DNA of 64,000 nt from Climacteris rufus (lineage: Eukaryota; Chordata; Aves; Passeriformes; Climacteridae). Under the pieces are notes generated by a model that had not been told where the DNA came from, did not search any database, and saw nothing but the letters and a program-made list of their open reading frames with translations. The DNA is taken from assembly GCA_013398175.1 (NCBI GenBank), contig VZRZ01002349.1, positions 225,152-289,151 on the forward strand, read 5' to 3'. A program made the translations under genes and the position numbers. Of this stretch, positions 1 through 14,200 are shown in pieces; the stretch's first letter is position 1, and every line of letters starts with the position of its first letter.

Positions 1-2276
1 TTATAATTATATTATTTAAAATACATACTGCTTAGGAACTTCTCTGTTCATAAAGCTCACTTCATAAAGGTGGAGCAACATTTAATGCTGCATAAAACTT
101 GGTTTGCATTGACAGTAGCATGGCTAAGAACACATTCTTCTGATGTATTTTCATTTTGGGAAGAGAAAAAAACAAAGCCTGAAGTTCCTTTTTCCATTTT
201 GCTATTTTCTTAAGTGTTAAGAACTTTAATAATCTAGGGAAAACCTGTAATATTAGACCTCTTGAATTTAAAGAAAAAATGTGCCTAAAATTTGGCATGA
301 AACTGTCCCATAATTTCTTACAGGTGCATTTTAGACATTTCATTTATAAAATTAAAATCATTTTGAGTCTGTAGGTAACAGACTCCTGTTTCAGCAGCTA
401 GTGGTGGAAAATTTGTATTGGCAAGTTCTTGATTTCTCTGAAGCCTTCAGCAGGATAACCTTGAACACCGCAGTAACACAAGTGAGATTACATGTAGCAG
501 GACAAAACTCCAGGGGACTAGTAAGGGAAAAAAAAAAACAACCATAAACCAGGAGCAGCTGGAAATGAGCAACTTCATACTGAAGTCATTGTGCTCCTCA
601 TTCCCTGTGCTCATAAGCCAGGTGGTGTGAGGTAGTGAGAAAAGGAAGGAATGTCATCCCCAGTGCTGTGGAAGCACTCTTTGTACCAAATCTGAAACCT
701 CCTCTGGAAATTCTGCATACAGGTCCATCATCCCTCTCAAGGAATATGAATTGAACTGGAAGAGGGACAGATGAAAAGAAGAAAGGAGCTAAGATGATTA
801 AGGGAAAGGAGGAGTTGTTTCTGTGAAGGACAGCTAGAAATACTTGGCTTATCTCAGCTGGGAAAGTGAAGGCTCAGAGATGGCCTGGGAGGGAGGGAAG
901 AGACAGCTGTCTGTATTTACCAGAGAAAAAGGAAAGTTATTTAAACCAGAGGTCAGTGCTGGTGCAGAAAAACAAATGGGCCGTGGAAGAACAAATGCAG
1001 CATAGAGTGGGCAAATAGAAACGTAGCCATGAGAGTTACTGGGGAATAAATGATGTGGCAAATCTGCCCAAGTGTGAAATACCTATCAGTGAGAGGTGGA
1101 TGGGGCTCATCAAGGGGGTTTTTAGGCTTTTGCTTTGTTTGATTTGGATTTGCTTTTTTTTTTTTTTTCCTTTAATTTAAGAGCATTCATGCAGGAAGAA
1201 AAGCTTTGTCTTAAATGCTTGATTGCAGTTCCTCCAGTGATTGCAAATGTGAAGCACAGAGATAAGCTGCTGATGGTATCTAATTGCCTAAATTGTGTGG
1301 TTCCTAAGATTAAAAATTGACACTGCAGCATCTTTACTCTCTGAGTCATTAATTTCATGTTCTTCTGAGAGAAGCTGAGACTCCATAATGCTGCAGCAAG
1401 TTCATAATTTTCTGTGGTATATTCAGAGTTTTTTATCCCCTGTTCAGGGTTAACAACAACAAAAGTGGTTTTGTGCATCTCAGTAAAATGTAACACAAAT
1501 GATTTAATGTGCTGATGTAAATATATGCAAATAGTTTGCTTATGATCATAAAGCTCTGATGTATTCAGGCACATTTAATTTAATTTAGTGTTGCAAGTCA
1601 GAAGAAGTCAAAATATGGAAAGAGGAATTTTTTTTTATTGTCAGCTGTATCTCTTGCCAGTCTCTCCCATCTAAGCAAGCATTTCAGTAAAGGATTTCTG
1701 GAAAACTCCACAGCAAATTACAATGTTTCCTTTGTCTGTGTGACTGGATGTTCAAATAATATGTGGAAACTGTTCTTTAAAAAAAAGTGTGTGTATTGGC
1801 ATTTTCAAGGGGAACCTCAAAGAATGTATGTCTGTTGCTCCTTCACAGTATACAGAATCATCAGCAAGCAGCTGTAAAGGTTAATATGGAATCCATTCAG
1901 TTTGATCCTGGAGATATTAATAAAACTTCAAAAATAACACAGAAAACTTAGCTGACTGTTGGATCTCTCTGCAAAGGCTGATTACAATGGTAGCAGCTTC
2001 TAAGGAATGCTTGGAGGCTTATGCTTAAAGTTTAAAAGGAAATTAAAATCACTCTTAGTAATTAAGATAAGGGGTTGTGCTTTGTTTTGGTTTTTATTTT
2101 CTTGAAGGCATCTGATAATGCTGGAGAATCTTTCATAACTTTGACAGCATAATAGAGAAGCAACCAATGAGCAGTGTGTGGGCAGCACTGCTGGGGGAAG
2201 CAGTGGTGTAAAGAATTGTGCATTAAGGCTGTGGTGCCTGTGCAAAGCACTGAATATGTTTTCTTTTCTCTTGCAG
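1..2276 (+). other. LPGAT1: Terminal intron of LPGAT1 (partial)
   Basis: This stretch precedes the last LPGAT1 exon and ends in a pyrimidine-rich run and a TTGCAG acceptor at 2271-2276. I see no further LPGAT1 exon in it: the residues that should come just before the last exon (the region ending in a Gly codon split after its first base) are not found, so the preceding exon lies left of the window. The longest open frame, on the minus strand at 1122-1574, ends in a Lys/Ser run made by a T-rich tract and looks like chance. Nothing else is recognised. Confidence 0.75.
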
Positions 2277-2428
2277 GAGCTTTTCCACCACCCCAGGGTC
2301 AGACCAAGGCGATTTCTCGGGCGATGACCCTCAGTAACCTGTGGCTGGTTGCCATACAATCATTCGCGTTCCTGTCAGGAGGGATGTGGTACTGCCTCTT
2401 TCAGTATTTGTACCATTGCCTATTTTAA
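2277..2428 (+). CDS. LPGAT1: LPGAT1, last coding exon
   Basis: This is the C-terminal exon of lysophosphatidylglycerol acyltransferase 1, an ER membrane enzyme that transfers an acyl chain from acyl-CoA to lysophospholipids. After the TTGCAG acceptor the exon opens with the last two bases of a Gly codon and encodes about 50 residues, ending in TAA at 2426-2428. The reading AFPP, then MTLSNLW, IQSFAFLSG, MWY and the terminal YHCLF matches the end of human LPGAT1 as I remember it, including the hydrophobic segment near the C-terminus. Differences from human are scattered substitutions with no frame break. The acyltransferase catalytic motifs (HX4D and others) lie in earlier exons outside the window. 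The gene is on the same strand as NEK2, 34 kb upstream of it, as in other vertebrates. I see no competing assignment. Confidence 0.95.
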
Positions 2429-5400
2429 AAGTGGAATGGGACCTGAGGACACAATGGGGAATCCAGGCTCTTGCAAATGAGTATCATGTTGTATGTGCAA
2501 ATGTGAATATTCAAGAGTAAAGGAAAATACTGGATGGACTTTTACCTCTCTTTGGGGGAAATTTTAAACTCCACTAAAAGTGAAGATCAGTAACATAGTG
2601 ACCTGATGATGTATTATTTTAAGAATTGTCTGTATTTTTAAAGATGTATACTCTCACCCACACTTAAGCAAATTCAGCATTTGGACAAAAGGTGCAATCG
2701 TACAACCACCGTAGAAGAATGTCTGTGACAAGAAAGCTTTGTCACCACAAGTATTTCTTGGCATTGTAGTTAGAGCTCAGAAAATTCAGCAACTTGTCTC
2801 TTCAGTAGTGTGTACAGCATTGGTGTGGTAGAGATTCCTCATTTGCACAACTTGTACTTTATTGCAGCTCATTGTGCTGGAGTCCAAGATACTCGACAGA
2901 GCTGGTGGAGGTGTCTTTGTGGCTACACAGTCAGCAGTTGTTGTAGCAGACACATTGATCTGAAACCAACACCCAAATAAGATCCCATGTCAGGTCTGTT
3001 CTCTGAGGAACTGCTCCTCAAAAAAGCATTGCAGCATCATAGTGTGATTAAAAGCTGTCTGCCTGTGATCAGTCAGCCCATCCCTGCTGTGGTCTGACCA
3101 CCAGCTCTCTGAATTCCGTGTGCTACCGGTGTCTCTTGTTAGGAGGAAACTTGGAAAATCCAAAGTCACTCAGTTCAATTCCCTTTTTGTTCAGAATGCA
3201 GCTCAACCATCATCATCAGTTTGGAAAATGCACTTTTAAAGGTGAAGATACAGTGAAGGAAAGACAGAAAACTTAGGGAATAGAGGGAGGCTTTGTTAGT
3301 CATGCATTGGAAGCCGGGGCAATTCCAGCTTTTCTGAAGGTCTGCTGGTGCTGCTGGTGATTTTTAGCCACCTTTGTATTTTGTATGCTGCAGTCCAACC
3401 AAGGTGACCTTTGAGTGGTTTATAGAGGCCTTTTTCTCCCTGCTAGTTGCAACAATGCTAAATATACTTGTGGGAGAGTTTCAATAATTCAATGCCAACC
3501 ATCTTCGTGTTTTGCTAAGGAGGAATAGAAAAACTAGTTTCTTAAAAAGAAAAAAAATAGGTATAGTTGCTACCATAAATCTGTAGAAAGATACTACTGA
3601 AAAAATAAGTATGGTAAATATTCTGATAACTACATGGAGGGCAGTATTAATTAGCTGTCCACTAAAATCTTATTCTAAAATCTTACTGAAAGAAAGGTGG
3701 GTTAAACTGAAGGGCAGTGGAAACAGAAGACACTTTCAGATGTGTAGTGCAGGATCCTTTTGAAAGGATGCCTGTGATGTACAGCCTTACTTCTGGCAGG
3801 TCTGGTTGGCATTGTGTTTATGTGATTATGCACAGATTTGAGAGAACTGTTCCTAAAATAAAACTAATCTCTCTAAATACAGGCAGGGTAGCCAGAACTT
3901 CAGATGCTGGCATACTGCCTTTTACAGAGTAATTTTGTTCAGAACAAAGTAAGCCCTCAATAGTTTTGGCTCTGAGCTAGCAATATTGATTCCCCTTCTG
4001 TCTCCCTCTGCTGCTACATGAATCACAGGAGGTGGTGTGCAGAATACAAAACCGTGCCAGTGTTCCCTTTCTTGGGGGGAGCAAAGAGCACACCAAAACA
4101 CAAGGCAATTTCCCTGGCTTTATGGAAAAATACCTGGTCAGATGTGGCACCCCTGCACCCCCTGTGCAGCAGTGTAGCTGAGGTAGCTCAGTGGGGAGGA
4201 TGCACAATGACACCATGGGAAGTTCCCCTCTGTGTGTCCCCTCTCTGACTCCACAGAGCCACTGCAGCCTGGAGGCAAAGGACAGTGGCTGCCAACAGCC
4301 TGGTGTTTTTCAGGCAGGATGCTGTTTACAAATACCATCTCTGTGCACCTGAATTCTGGTGTAACAGAAAATCCATTAAAAACAGGTAGGTATGCCCTGA
4401 TAGGGAGGGAGTCTGGGGAGTATCTGCTTTTCACGTTGCTCTTGCTCAAGTTCAGCTGATGGAATGAATGTATGTGCCCTGCCATTTTACAGGGGGGGTT
4501 GGGGCAGCCCAGCACTGTTCCTGTGTAAATGGTTATTTCTGCTGCCCATGGACTGACTCTTAAAACTGCAGAACACAGGTGGCAAGCTGCTCACTACTGT
4601 CCTCCCCCAGGTAGTTTGATCAGAACCACAGAGATGCCCACAGTACAGCTCATTTTATTTTGAGCTAGGACAGACTGGAATGATATAAAAAGGGAAGTTT
4701 ATATAAGCAGATTGCACAGCAGTTACTCACTTCAGGAGATTGTTCTTTACAGACCCTGTGAACTCCATGAAAGAGCATCTTGTTTTTTCAAATGCAGTAT
4801 TTTTATTTCTTTTCCCCAGTGGGTTGCAGTCAATAGCGAGTGTTCACGTGCTGCCTCGAGGAATGAGCGCTGCGCAGTGACGTTTCGGACAAGCATTTGA
4901 TTTATCTGGTCCTGTTCATTTTCACTTTGTTCCTCTGTAGTTCTTAGCATTGCAAGACATCTGTTTTCAAGCACTGACTGTTGTTTCAGTAGGGTGAGTC
5001 AAGAGTCTTAGGTCCCAGGCTTCTCTCCTGCCTGCACTGGAAAATGCGGGGAACGCCTCACGTACGGCCCGGTCGCCGTAGGTGACACCGGCATCGAAAC
5101 GTTGCAGAGCAACTCCCCAGGACCCTCCCAGCAGGAGGATCCTGGATGCTGCTTCATGAAGGAGGATAAATCAGATAAAAGAAGCTTTGCTATGAAGGGA
5201 AAAACATAAAATGGATACGAAATGTAGGAAATTCTGTGCTAAAAATACCATGCTGGTCCAGGCTGTCTGGAGCTTAGCAGGCAAGTTTGTAAAACACAAA
5301 TTCCTGTCGGTTGCGGTTCAGTTCTGCCTTCTGGCAGTTGGCTGGAGTTACGGGTGCAGAGGGCATTTTGCTGCACCATCCATGGGTTTCCTCCTCTGGA

Positions 5401-6959
5401 GAGTTCAGAATGCATTTTGATAGAAAGTGATGTTAATGAATCATACAGTTGATCTCAAATTAATACAACATTGAATTTATATTAGGGGAGAATTAATGGA
5501 AGAATGTATAAAATTATCAAAAATTAAAAATTCACAGAAAAAAAATGCTAACTGAAAGCTATTACACACAGAAGTGAGAATAGAGCAATTTGAGTAAATA
5601 GTGAATTATAACAAGAAAGTTGGTTCTCTGCCAGGGTTGCACACAAAACATGTCCACGTTTCTACGTTCAGTTGTTCATAAAGAAGTTGTTACAGTTGAA
5701 GTTCTGTAAGTTCTGGTTTAGCTTTGCTGCTCTGTGAATCCCATGATATGAAGAGCACCTGCCCATCCACACTGAGCAGTTTCTTCAGTGCACTGACTGG
5801 AGTGAGTGCACCTTCACCACGGTGTCACTTGGATTCCACCTGTGGTTCTGTCCAGTCCTGCAACCATGGTGGTTTTGTTTTTTGTTTTTTTTTTTTCCTT
5901 CTCTTTTTACATTGGCTCTCACCAGATGAAAAGTGAGATTTCAGTTCAGCTTGCTTTCCTGGAAAATGAAAAGCTTCCCTCTCCCTCCTCCACCCCAGCA
6001 TCACAAACAAGGTGCATTTTCTTGCAGTCAAAATAAAGCGATCACTGCGGTACTGTTCATTGTTCACTTGGTTTGCAAACTCTGTACCTTTCTTTGTGTG
6101 ACACTGCCATCAAGTGCTGTTAACTTTTCTCACCTGTTTGTACAAGATAATAACAGATACCGACCACTGTGTGTGACAGGATTCAACTGCTCCGCTTTGC
6201 CTTGACGTACATTTCGGGACCAAAGGTACTTAGAACTGGGATTTCCAAGTCACGAGCCCAGGGTTGGATGCATTCTCTTGACAGTCAGCTGGAGATTTTG
6301 TGGTGATCTGATACAATCACACAAAATAATGATACATCTGGGGTTCTGTATTGTTTGGAAATAATGGAGCCATATGAAATAAAGGGTTATTTTGCAAAAT
6401 TGCATATTTGATAGTTTTTACACTTCTTTTGGAAAAAAAGCAACAGTTGGAAAAGCAAAATGGAAACCATAATGTCTGCTCACATTATAAATGCTTCTGA
6501 GCAGCTCTACTTTTTCTGTAAGAACTGTAGACTGCCTAGCTGTGATACAGAAGTCATTGAAAGGATTCTATGCATTTTAAAGTTAGACCTTTTATTTTAT
6601 CCTGGGATAATGAAGTAATTATTCACTGAAGAACTGTCCTATTAAAATGAGTTAGTTCCTTAAAATTACCATGATGTTCATATTGTATAATGAAGAGGGT
6701 TTTTTTATACCAGTTATCTTCACCTCAAATTTTCTCCTTCCCTTCTCTGTTACCTGCATTTTTGTTTTGTGTGATAAAGCGGATGTGGAAGCCTGGACTA
6801 ACTGTCAGTGGCTTTGTGAAGGGTTGGTCATGTTTGGAATTATTTTGCTGAATTTATTTCATTGGACTTGGTTTTTTTTTTATGAACTCTTTCCAGCAGC
6901 CAATATGTCTTTTGGAAATGTAGACAGATACCAGAAGCAGCATTTCTCTTTCTTTCTTT

Positions 6960-7060
6960 TCCCTGGGGTTTTTTTGTGGGTTTTTTTGGTTGTTGGGTTT
7001 TTTTTTTGGTTGGTTGGTTGGTTGTTTTTTTGTTGGGTTTTTTTTTGGTGTGGCAAAAAT
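6960..7060 (+). repeat. G/T-rich low-complexity tract
   Basis: About 100 bases made almost only of T and G, with runs of seven to ten T separated by GGG or GG and a short (TTGG)n core near 7005-7024. It makes hydrophobic W/F/G-rich frames on the plus strand that are artefacts of composition. Confidence 0.85.
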
Positions 7061-8234
7061 AGAGTTGATTTTTTTTTAAGATTATTTCATGTGCTTCTGA
7101 TCCTTATTTGATGGTTGTATTTATTGTGCTTATAACTAATGGATACACAACCTTTATTGTGTTAAACATAACCAGTAGGTTGTTAAATGTGGTTAAACAT
7201 AACCATAAACACAACCAGTAGTAAAAGACCACTTTGGTTCACTGAAGAGCTGCAGTGTTAATTTGTGAAAGGTAACGTTGGTTATTGGGAAGGACACAGA
7301 GACAAATGTTGCAGTGCCTGCAGGGTAAGGGGAGGAGTGCAGCAGTAGGGGAGAGGGGGCAGCAGCTTCTGCAGCACCTGCTGGAGGCTGTGCCTGTGCT
7401 CAGGCTGCAGTTTCTCTGCAAGTCACTGTAGCAATGAGTCTCAAAGTTGCTGAGAGCTGAGGGCCTGCCAAGGGCAGAACCTGAGCCCCCTTGACCCTGC
7501 ATTGCCTCGCAGAAGGACGTGACTCCAGCCTGGCTGTGAGCAAGGCTGTTGTCATTCCGAGATGGGTGCAGCTTTAAGCAGGGATCTGTTGGGGAGCAGC
7601 ACCAGGTGGAACAGCCCCGTTTTTCCTGTGGCCCTGGCACCTCTGGCTGGTGGCAGCTCTGAGCCCCTGTCACCTGCTGTGTGCGCTGCTGCTGCCTCCC
7701 GCTTCTGCAGCGCCTGACGAGGGGAAGAGGAACTCCTTGGAGCACCGTGAGACATCTTGCACAGTTTCCAAAGCAGCACCATGGTTGTAGTGACGTCTAC
7801 CTCTTTGTTTCCCTTCTGGGTTTTGTCTTGTTTTTCTGTGTGGTGTTTTTCTGTCGGGGTGGGGGGAGTCGGGGAGAGGGAGGGAAAACTTGAAATCTGA
7901 ATATTAAGACACTGGTGGGGGATCCAGTGTTTACCAGCTGTGTTGTCATATTGAAAAAGCCATTGTTTTTAATTCTTGCCTAGTATGAAATGTTTGTTTT
8001 AAAAAAATCCTTCCTGCTGGAAAGAAAAATGTATTTTTAAAAAGGAAAAACATCCCTCTTTTGGCTATGAGAATGTCAGCTGTATGAGTTGTGACCATAT
8101 CATGACATGCTGATCAGATAAATAAATTTTTATCTCTCAGGACTATTGTATTTTTGCTGTTCTGGTAACTGTCACAGCTTTTCTGAAAGGATGCTCTTCA
8201 TCTTTAAATGGCACTAATTTCAGCTGAGACAGCA

Positions 8235-8240
8235 AATAAA
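8235..8240 (+). terminator. Candidate distal polyadenylation signal of LPGAT1
   Basis: A canonical AATAAA is followed by a run containing TCTGTG and TGTGTG-like steps within about 30 bases, the usual arrangement of signal plus GU-rich downstream element. Assignment to LPGAT1 rests on strand and on the expected long 3' UTR; other AATAAA copies upstream could be used instead. Confidence 0.3.
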
Positions 8241-11200
8241 AAGGGTCTGTGAATGTCATGTGTGCTTACTCTGGTTTACAAAGAACAATTTTTGTCTTGA
8301 TTTAACAAAACAGATTCATCCTGTCAAAGGCTACAAGGTAAAAAACCAGGCACCTGAGGTGGTCAGATGTGTTACATGCTGCAGTTACTTTGATCTCAAA
8401 GGTCTCCTGGGGACAAAAAGGCTTTCTTGTCAATACCTTTATATACCTAGAATATCTTAGTAGTGAAACTTCCTGTATGTCCTTAGACTCTCTGTGGAAT
8501 AAGGAAAAAGTCTCTGGGGTCAGTTGTCCTTTCTAATGTCAGTCTGGTTTTGTACCAGGCTCGCCAGTAGTTGGTTTGGCTAAAACTTCTCCATGGCACT
8601 GGGGAAGAGAGGCAGAGCAGCTGGTGCAGGGATCTAGTGCAGCTCAAGAAAGGCTGCCAGTATTTTTGCTTAAAAAGAAATGGAGTTTGTTGTAAATGAC
8701 ATTATTGTGCAAATATTAAAAGCTGGTAAGAACAGACAGTGGATTAGTGAACATTTCAAGTGGCAAGGAGCTCACTGGATGGTGGGTGATGTGCAGGTTT
8801 TTAGGTGTACCTAGAAAAACTGGAAGTTCCAAAAACAGTGGATGTGAAAGGGATCAGTGAGATCAAACTCTAGGTCTACACAAAGAGTAAATAATAAGCT
8901 ACGCTCAGTAGTGCTCTTCTGTGTGGCTTTGGGGAAAAGCAACACTGGTTTTGCAAAAACTACAGGACTAGATGAGATGGCAAATGTGGCTGATTATTGT
9001 ATGACAAAATACAGTTGATGTTTTTGTAATCTCACTTGAGAATTTGAAGGAGAAAAGCTAAAATGGCAATTTATACTAAATTACTTTTGGAGAGGCAATT
9101 TTTTATTTGCAGTTGACTAGTACAATTCTGTAGATCCGTTCAACTGTTTACATATTTTCATAAATTACATGAAATAAAATATATTTATCTACCAGTTTGT
9201 TACTAATGAGGACAAGTTGCTGACTGGACCAAATCACTTGGTTCAGTGTATGCTTGATACTGAGCAAAAGGAAGGTCATCTAGCCACAAGGAATAGTTGT
9301 CTCCCAGGAAGAAATTATCCCAGAAGGCACAAGAGTTGAGAGATTGTGGCAACTGAGGACTGCATTGGAGTTGTAAATAAATCCATAGAAATAAACAGAA
9401 GGGCAGATTTGACCCTTTGAGCAAATAGACCAGTTAGGAGCCAAGGGTAGGAGGATTTCCTTCTGCACCAGTACTGAGACCATATACTGAATATGGACTC
9501 GAAATGGGAAGGCAGGATGGAAGAGTTTCTAAAGCAGTGTTTCCCTCCCCACAGTCTCCTTGTTTCTAGGCAAGGCCTGGCTGGCTTGAAGCTGAAATCA
9601 AGGCTGCCCAGTCCCTCAGTGAAGGTTCTTCACCTCTGAGGGGTGGCTGCCCCTTCCAGCTGTTCCTTTGCTGGAACTGCATACTCCCAGCTCAGAGCTT
9701 TGACTCTCTAACTCATTGGCTTCCTACCTTCTGAACCTTCTTTTCTTCCCTTTGCCCCACAATCTGAGTTGGTTTTTATCCACTCAGAAGCAGCAGATGC
9801 CAGCACACAATATTGTAGCAGGTGAAACTTCTGGTTCAGATGCAATGGCATGAAATGCTGCTGCTGCTTAACTTCTGTCCCAGCATCAGCAAGCCCATTC
9901 GCTTTGGAGGGGATGGGTGCAGAACTGATGGCTTAGGGTTTGGTTTGGGGTTGGGTTTTTCCTTTTTTTTTTTTTTTTTCCTTGTCACTGCTCTGACTAA
10001 ATACTCTCTTGCAGTTGGCAAAACCAGTGGAACATTTTATGTGCAATGCTCTGCTCTGTTACACCATGGCCAAATGATTTAGGGGACTTCACCTGACAAG
10101 CAATTTTAAAACCCTTCAGAGCTGAACCTGTAACTAGGGTGGGATTGCTTTTCCAAGAAGTTCCTAAGCTAAAACTGATGATAAAAATAGGTATAGATAA
10201 TATTTAATATTTAGTAGAGTCTTAAAACTAAGCTGTGTTAATTGCCCACAAGCCTGCAGTAATATTTGCTGAAGCAATATTGCTTAGCTAGTGCTGGATT
10301 AATTTCTGTCAAATGAATCTTCTCCCACATCTGTTTATTCCAATATTAAGCATTGATTCCACTGTCACTTAAGGTGGTAGCTGGTGGCTTTTCTTACTGC
10401 AGCCATTCCCCTGTGGAAATACAAGATGCAGTTTGATGTTCCATGTTTGCACCACGGCTGTCCCTGATGTTCAGCAGTGTGTTCTGCAGGCAGCTAAGGA
10501 TTTGCTGAGTGTAGAGAAGCACCTGTATGGGAGAACAGTCACCAAAGGTTGCCTGTAACACCTGCTACTGGGTGGCCTTTACCCAAGTGTCTCTGTTGTG
10601 CTGAGAGAAGGAGCTAGAACAAGATCAGTTTTTAGCATTAGTCATTGAATGAACCTCACACACACACAAAGTGCAGCTCTACCAGCACAACCCCTAAAAG
10701 ACCCCGGGCAGGGCCAATGAAAGCTACAAAGATAATTTTAAAAAAGTTTAGAGAAAGAAGAAAGTCCAGTCTGCTTAGCTTATCCAAGGGTTAAGTAAAA
10801 TACCACAGTGTTATGTACAAGTACTCAGCAGGTGCTGTCAGTCATGGGCCCCAGTCTGCAAAAAAAGGCTGAAGATGCAGTTCTGTGCAGAGCATAGCTG
10901 AGCTCAGGATGAGAAAAGGAGGGGAAGCCCCAGCTTGGGCATGTGTTCAGTTCTCCATCCTTCAAGTCTTGAAATCAGAACTGTTGCCTTAAATGTTTTA
11001 TTACAGAGCTGAAATAGAAGTAGGTACTGTTTAGCCTAATTACAGAGGGAGGTTGTGACCTACATTATGCAGGTAACAAGACTAAATAATTGATGGGCTT
11101 TGGCCCAAAAGTCTGTGAAACTTAAAATTTTCTTAGCAGCTAGATGGCAAATTGCTTTTCTATGCTTTTACCTTCTCAATGGAACGTTTCTGTTTTCTGC

Positions 11201-14200
11201 TCCAGGCTTACAAACCCTGATTCTGCAAGAAATAGCAATAAATACAATGCTATTTTTTCAGATTAATAATTTTTGTGTTTCGTGGAACCATTAAAATGTC
11301 TTCCTTCCTTATGTAAACACAGAGGATTGGAGCTGCATAGAGAATCAGGCCCCAGATATGTCTGAGCCATTATCCTCACACCCAGAATAGCCAGGACAAA
11401 TGCCTCAGGAAGAATTGTAAGGATCCCTGGAGTGGACAAGTGTCAAATAACCTTGCTATATATAGGAATTTTCTTCCTTCCATTAGAAGCTGGCTTAAGT
11501 CCTGACCCACAGAAATTTATATCCCTGTTTTGTTTTCCTTTTAGTTTGCCTCCTCAGTGTCAGGGTTTGGGGTTTTTTTGGTTGACCTGATGATTTTTGA
11601 GCTTGGGAAGGTTAATGACTCCTGCAGGGCATTTAAAAGCTCTGACAGAAGTCCACTTTCCTTCAGAAAAAGCTTCATTCTTTATAAATCTTCTGGGTTT
11701 GCATTGGTTGTTTCTTCCCTCTTGTGTTACAAGAGATTTTTTTAAAAACCCCAAACCCTGATGTAGCTTTTTTTCCTCTACCTTTCCTGCTTTTGTACAC
11801 CTCTGTCAGTCCAGCACGACTGTGTTTCTCTGAACTATTTAAATTTCTGTTCTCATTGTGGTAGATCCATCACCTGCATAGTTAAGTTCCTTCTGCTTTT
11901 TATTATAACATTCAGAGAACTGATTGTCCTATCAGTATAATTTATTTAAATACTTATTCATACAGCTTGATGGTGAGAGGATTAGATTTATTAATGGATT
12001 AGTGATTTCCTGACTCCAGTGACACACATAAATCAAACAATAAATATGTTAGCAGCTACAGAACAAAAATTTATTCCCAGTACTTTTTAATTTCCTACAT
12101 AAAAATACACACATTTAATTTTATTGCATAGTAAAGAAGACTAAAAAGATAAAGCTGTTCCATAAGATAAAGTGAGATCAGGGAAGTTGCTTCCTTCATC
12201 CTAATCTTTCCTTTAAAAAAACAAAACAAAAAACACTGAAATGAGGTTAAGTTTAATAAGCTTCTGCTGATATCTCCCTGAAATTTTTGAGATCTTAGGA
12301 GTTGTTACAGAAACCAACATTTTGCTATCCTGAACCAGAGACACTGGTCAAGAGCTCTTTGGGGAACTGCCCCATCTCCCTAAAGGCTCTATGAAAAGTT
12401 GGCCCCTGATTTTCATTTGGGGCCCTTTAATTTGTTATATGAAAATAAACACAAAATATTCAATGAAGCCAAAGGATGAGAATGTGGAGAAACTCCATAG
12501 GACTCTGTAAAAGGCTCCTGACCTTGATTTTCTGGTTTGCATTTATCTCTGCAGCACTTTGTTGTGTAAGGAGTTGTTACATATGCTGGGTATGGTAAAT
12601 GCAGGCAGCACAGCCAACCTGAGTGTATTAAGGGTAGAAATCACAAGGTCAGAAGTGCCACTTGTACTAATTAGTGCAATCCTGACTAAGAACAGTTACA
12701 TGACTTTATTTTTAATGAGCACAAGGATTATGGGAATCTAGATAGAACAATAATCTATTTTTATCTGGTTATTTTGTAAGCTCAGAAGATGAATCAGGAA
12801 TAAGCTGCATAGTAAAACAGGCCAGAGCTGTAGCTAAATTATCAAAACTGCAGGAACAAAACATTCCTTACTTACAGCAGGAAGTCTCCAGGTTAGGGCA
12901 ATAAGCCTCTTTTGGTATCAAAAGTATGAGTTGCAGTGGCAAGGTAATGTGCAAGTGTGGCATCCACCTCAGAAATCAGTATGACAAGATTTCTTATTTC
13001 GTTTTTTTAACACTTCAGTGTTTGCAAGCCAGAAGGGAGAGAAAATACATATTCCTAAAGGTCAAGTATACTTATTTCTTCTAATTGCTGCAGCATCTGA
13101 TATTGGAGATCAAGGAGGCTAAAACTGGTAAAAGTTTAAAAAAAAGTAACAGCAAAAAGGAGATATAGACAACTGCAGCTTTTCAACAAATCAGTGTTTA
13201 TGTGATAATCTGACAAAAGGGATTCATCAGGGATTCTTTGAAGACAGGTGGTGGCTGTAAGGAATGAAATGCCCCATCTGTAAATTGGCCAATTAATTGT
13301 CATCACTGTCTGTGGCACTGGATCAGAAAATGCCCCAAGGCAGCACCACATAGGAGTTTCACAGGCTGCAGGCTGAAAGTAAACCAGAACAAACCAACAA
13401 TGAGGCTCCTTTGCCTAAACATGACAACTGGATGGGCTACAACAGAGAATCCATTTCTGGCTCTCTGTAATGAGTCCTGTCATGCTTAGGTTTTTATTGA
13501 TTTTTAATCATGATTCATCTCAAAACAATTAAAAATTAATAAATAAATAATTTTAAAACATTGTCCTTTGTTAAGGGACTAAATGCTGTGATCCAAAATG
13601 CTTTATTGAACATCCCTATCTTTCAGAATCAGGATGCAGGATAGTACGTAGATTTTCCTCATGGAAAGAACATGGTATTTCAATTAAAAATATATATAAC
13701 ATGAAAAAAACCTCACCCCATATTTATTTGAAAAGGGGGCCTGTGTTCTTAGGTCACTACAGTCCATATATGCCTCAGAGATGAAGCTGAGTGTCATTAC
13801 TGCAGGCTGTTCCTGGGATGGCAGCTGTTACTTAGGGCTAAACTAAAGGCCAAGCACTGAGGTGCATGCAGGAGCCTTGGGCAGGTGTTTCCATAAGGAG
13901 TAGGAGTTGACTTACATGCTTATGTAAAACAGATGTTCTCTGTATGGAAAGGCTCTGCACTGGGATTTGCTTACTCTCTTTCCTGCCTTGTGCACTGGCT
14001 GCTGGTAATCAAATCAAGACTCAAAGGTGGTGTCTCCTTCCTGCAGGAAGACATTTGCATTGCTGCAAAGCTGGAGGCAGACAAAATCAAACCAGTGGGA
14101 AAGTCAAAACAACTTTCTGCATCTTGGGAGATGGGAAAGGGGGCACATAGCTTTTAAGGGATCATTAAAACACATCCAGAAAAGGATGGGGATAGACAGC

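Larger units (their letters stand above)
2429..8260 (+). other. LPGAT1: Probable LPGAT1 3' UTR and 3' flank
   Basis: There is no recognisable coding sequence here. Mammalian LPGAT1 has a 3' UTR of several kilobases, so much of this block is probably UTR. Candidate AATAAA signals lie at 3857-3862, 6032-6037, 6378-6383, 8121-8126 and 8235-8240. The last is followed within 30 bases by a GT-rich stretch, which makes it a good candidate for the distal end. The block also holds a CpG-rich patch (about 4836-5110), a T-rich run near 5877-5900, and a G/T-rich tract at 6960-7060. The true end of the transcript cannot be set from sequence alone. Confidence 0.45.

Noticed and set aside
1122..1574. 150-codon minus-strand frame in the LPGAT1 intron
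   Set aside because: Ends in a Lys/Ser run from a T-rich tract and has no recognisable domain.
6671..7111. 146-codon plus-strand frame rich in Phe, Trp and Leu resembling a membrane protein
   Set aside because: The hydrophobic part comes from the T/G-rich tract; it lies in the presumed LPGAT1 3' UTR without homology.
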